From contig JAPLDC010000020.1 in NCBI GenBank assembly GCA_026391935.1, positions 1 through 9,051 on the forward strand: a DNA stretch of 9,051 nt, given 5' to 3'. Source of the DNA: Bacteroidota bacterium (lineage in GTDB: Bacteria; Bacteroidota; Bacteroidia; 2-12-FULL-35-15). Under the pieces are notes generated by a model, which was given only the letters and a program-made list of their open reading frames with translations, did no database searches and had not been told where the DNA came from. Both the position numbers and the translations under genes were made by a program. Numbering within the stretch: position 1 is the stretch's first letter; every line of letters begins with the position of its first letter. This document shows, one piece after another, positions 7,860 to 9,051 of the stretch.

Positions 7860-8237
7860 ATGAGCAGTATAGTAATTCATGATCACACATTTAAAACGAA
7901 GATAAGTTCTGCTGAAATTCAAAAAGCAGTTGCTGAAGTTGCAAAACAGATTAATAAAGATCTCAAAGGGAAAAAGCCTTTGTTTCTGGCTGTGCTTAAC
8001 GGTTCATTTATGTTTGCTGCCGACTTGATGAAGAAAATAAACATCGAATGTGAGATTTCTTTTGTGAAAGTAGCTTCATATGAAGGCACTCAATCAACAG
8101 GAAATATGAAACAGTTGATCGGTATCAATGAGGATATTAAGGGAAGAACAGTTGTTGTTATTGAGGATATTGTTGATACAATATTGTACTTTTCGGACCT
8201 CCAGGTGCAGGTAAAGGAACTCAATCGGAAAAATTAA
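7860..8237 (+). pseudogene. hpt: Hypoxanthine phosphoribosyltransferase, C-terminally truncated by a deletion or assembly break
   Basis: Hpt makes IMP or GMP from hypoxanthine or guanine plus PRPP. This frame encodes 125 residues, of which only the first 107 look like Hpt; the family is about 175-180 long. Recognisable parts are the LAVLNGSFMFAADL loop at 43-56, FVKVASYEGTQSTG at 68-81, and IKGRTVVVIEDIVDT at 93-107, which opens the PRPP-binding loop. The expected next residues (G-x-T) and the whole C-terminal part with the purine-binding lysine and aspartate are missing. From 8181 the frame reads ILYFSDLQVQVKELNRKN, which is the adk P-loop region read in the wrong frame. The product would be inactive. 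The surviving part shows no other damage, so the break is either recent or artificial. hpt next to adk is a familiar order in Bacteroidota. Confidence 0.85.
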
Positions 8238-9051
8238 TTGCTAAATATCAATTGATCCACCTTTCTACAGGTGATATCTTGAGAAGCGAAATTGCTGCAG
8301 GAACGCAGTTGGGCTTGGAAGCTCAAATGTTGATGAATGCAGGTGTTTTAGTTCCTGATGAGGTGGTAATTGGAATGATTAGTTCCAAATTAGATAAAAA
8401 TCCGGCTGCAAAAGGATTTATTTTTGATGGTTTTCCTCGTACAGAAGCGCAAGCAGAAGCCTTGGACAGGCTGTTGGCTGAAAAACATACTTCCATAACG
8501 ATGATGTTGGCTTTAGAAGTAAGTGATGCAGAATTGACAAAACGATTATTATTAAGAGGCATGGAAAGCGGTCGCCCGGATGATCAGAATGAAGGTGTTA
8601 TCCGTAACCGTATTCAAGAGTATAACAATAAAACAGCTCCTCTGAAAAGTTATTATACTTCACAAGGGAAATTCAGATCAGTAAATGGAGTAGGAACAAT
8701 TGACCAGATTTTTACCGCATTGTGCAATGTGATCGATCCTCGTTCAGCAAAATCAGTGATTGATTTTCAACCATCGGTAGAAAAGATATTTGTTTCAAAA
8801 AGCGAGGATAAACCTGCTTCGAAACCTGCTCGACCTGTCGTGGCAAAAGTTGCTCCTGCAAAAAAAGTGGTCGCAAAGACAGAAGTGAAGCCTGCTGCTA
8901 AAGCTCCTGTGAAAGTAGCTGCAAAGAAAGTTGAAAAGAAAAAAGCAGTAAAAAAAGTTGCTCCTAAAAAGGCAGCTAAAAAGGTGATTAAGAAAGTTGC
9001 AAAAAAAGCAGCTCCTAAAAAAGTTGTTAAAAAGGTAGTTGCTAAAAAGGC
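8177..9051 (+). CDS. adk: Adenylate kinase, start codon missing, with Lys-rich C-terminal extension (cut by window edge)
   Basis: Adk interconverts ATP + AMP and 2 ADP in the cytoplasm. The frame opens after a TGA at 8174-8176 and stays open for 290 codons from 8180 to the right edge. Numbering from N at 8180: NIVLFGPPGAGKGTQ at 1-15 is the P-loop, HLSTGDILR at 27-35 binds AMP, FDGFPRTEAQ at 82-91 is the conserved GFPR segment, and LLRGMESGRPDDQNE with RNRIQEY at 124-148 is the short, zinc-free LID form. The core ends near 190. Residues about 205-290 are almost only K, A, V and P. No ATG, GTG or TTG precedes the P-loop in frame; the first in-frame ATG is at 8327, after the ATP-binding loop, so it cannot be the natural start. 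The family normally begins with Met one or a few residues before NIVLFG. The normal start was evidently lost with the 3' part of hpt. The intact frame argues for a functional gene in the living organism. Confidence 0.88.
8792..9051 (+). repeat. adk: Low-complexity Lys/Ala/Val/Pro tail of adk (histone-H1-like)
   Basis: Within the adk frame, codons from about 8792 encode a tail built from short variable units such as AAKK, APKK, VAKK and KKVV, with some P and rare E or T. It is strongly basic and probably disordered. Similar tails occur in H1-like DNA-associated proteins of bacteria, and Lys/Ala/Pro extensions are attached to various bacterial proteins. The underlying DNA is A-rich and imperfectly repetitive, prone to length change. 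The end lies outside the window. Confidence 0.75.

Noticed and set aside
8181..8197. Programmed -1 frameshift joining Hpt to Adk
   Set aside because: The needed shift is -1, but no X XXY YYZ slippery heptamer is in the hpt frame here and no clear downstream stem follows. A shift would also still lack the C-terminal part of Hpt.
8323..8562. Short open frame antisense to adk
   Set aside because: It mirrors conserved adk codons; the sense frame has all Adk motifs.

Overview
The window looks like a chromosomal segment from a member of the Bacteroidota. The DNA is AT-rich. It carries a protein with a type B C-terminal signal for the type IX secretion system (T9SS, a phylum hallmark), a PorV/PorQ-like outer-membrane barrel, TAnnTTTG-type -7 promoter boxes and no clear Shine-Dalgarno sequences. 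The genus cannot be told from the sequence; an uncultivated or metagenome-derived member is plausible but is inference.

Layout from left to right: (1) 1-1301, minus strand: a MATE-family efflux transporter cut by the left edge. (2) 1302-1495: divergent intergenic region with a Bacteroidota-type promoter candidate. (3) 1496-3862, plus strand: a 788-residue secreted T9SS cargo with a signal peptide, nidogen-like domain, Ig-like repeats, PKD domain and type B sorting domain. (4) 3863-4130: convergent intergenic region with a strong, probably bidirectional terminator, a 26-bp-arm inverted repeat resembling a dispersed genomic repeat, and a TTTTAG hexamer repeat at the end of the next gene. (5) 4131-6209 and 6241-7089, minus strand: two envelope proteins in tandem, a helix-hairpin-helix plus beta-barrel protein and a PorV/PorQ-like barrel. 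(6) 7090-7223: spacer with a second repeat-like element. (7) 7224-7736, minus strand: purE, intact. (8) 7860-9051, plus strand: hpt and adk, reading away from purE.

The biology falls into two themes. One is the cell envelope: exporter, secreted adhesin-like T9SS cargo and two outer-membrane barrels. The other is purine metabolism: PurE for de novo synthesis, Hpt for salvage and Adk for adenylate interconversion, with purE and hpt-adk diverging from a 123-bp region.

The most striking point is at about 8180. The hpt reading frame is normal through the PRPP-loop motif EDIVDT and then passes, out of frame, directly into the P-loop end of adenylate kinase. The C-terminal 40% of Hpt, the gene spacer and the adk start codon are missing. 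The adk frame is otherwise intact and carries a long Lys/Ala/Val/Pro-rich, histone-H1-like tail that runs off the right edge. The junction is either a real deletion or an assembly error, and reads across it would decide. I found no CRISPR array, tRNA, rRNA, transposase or phage gene, and no clearly new multi-gene system.
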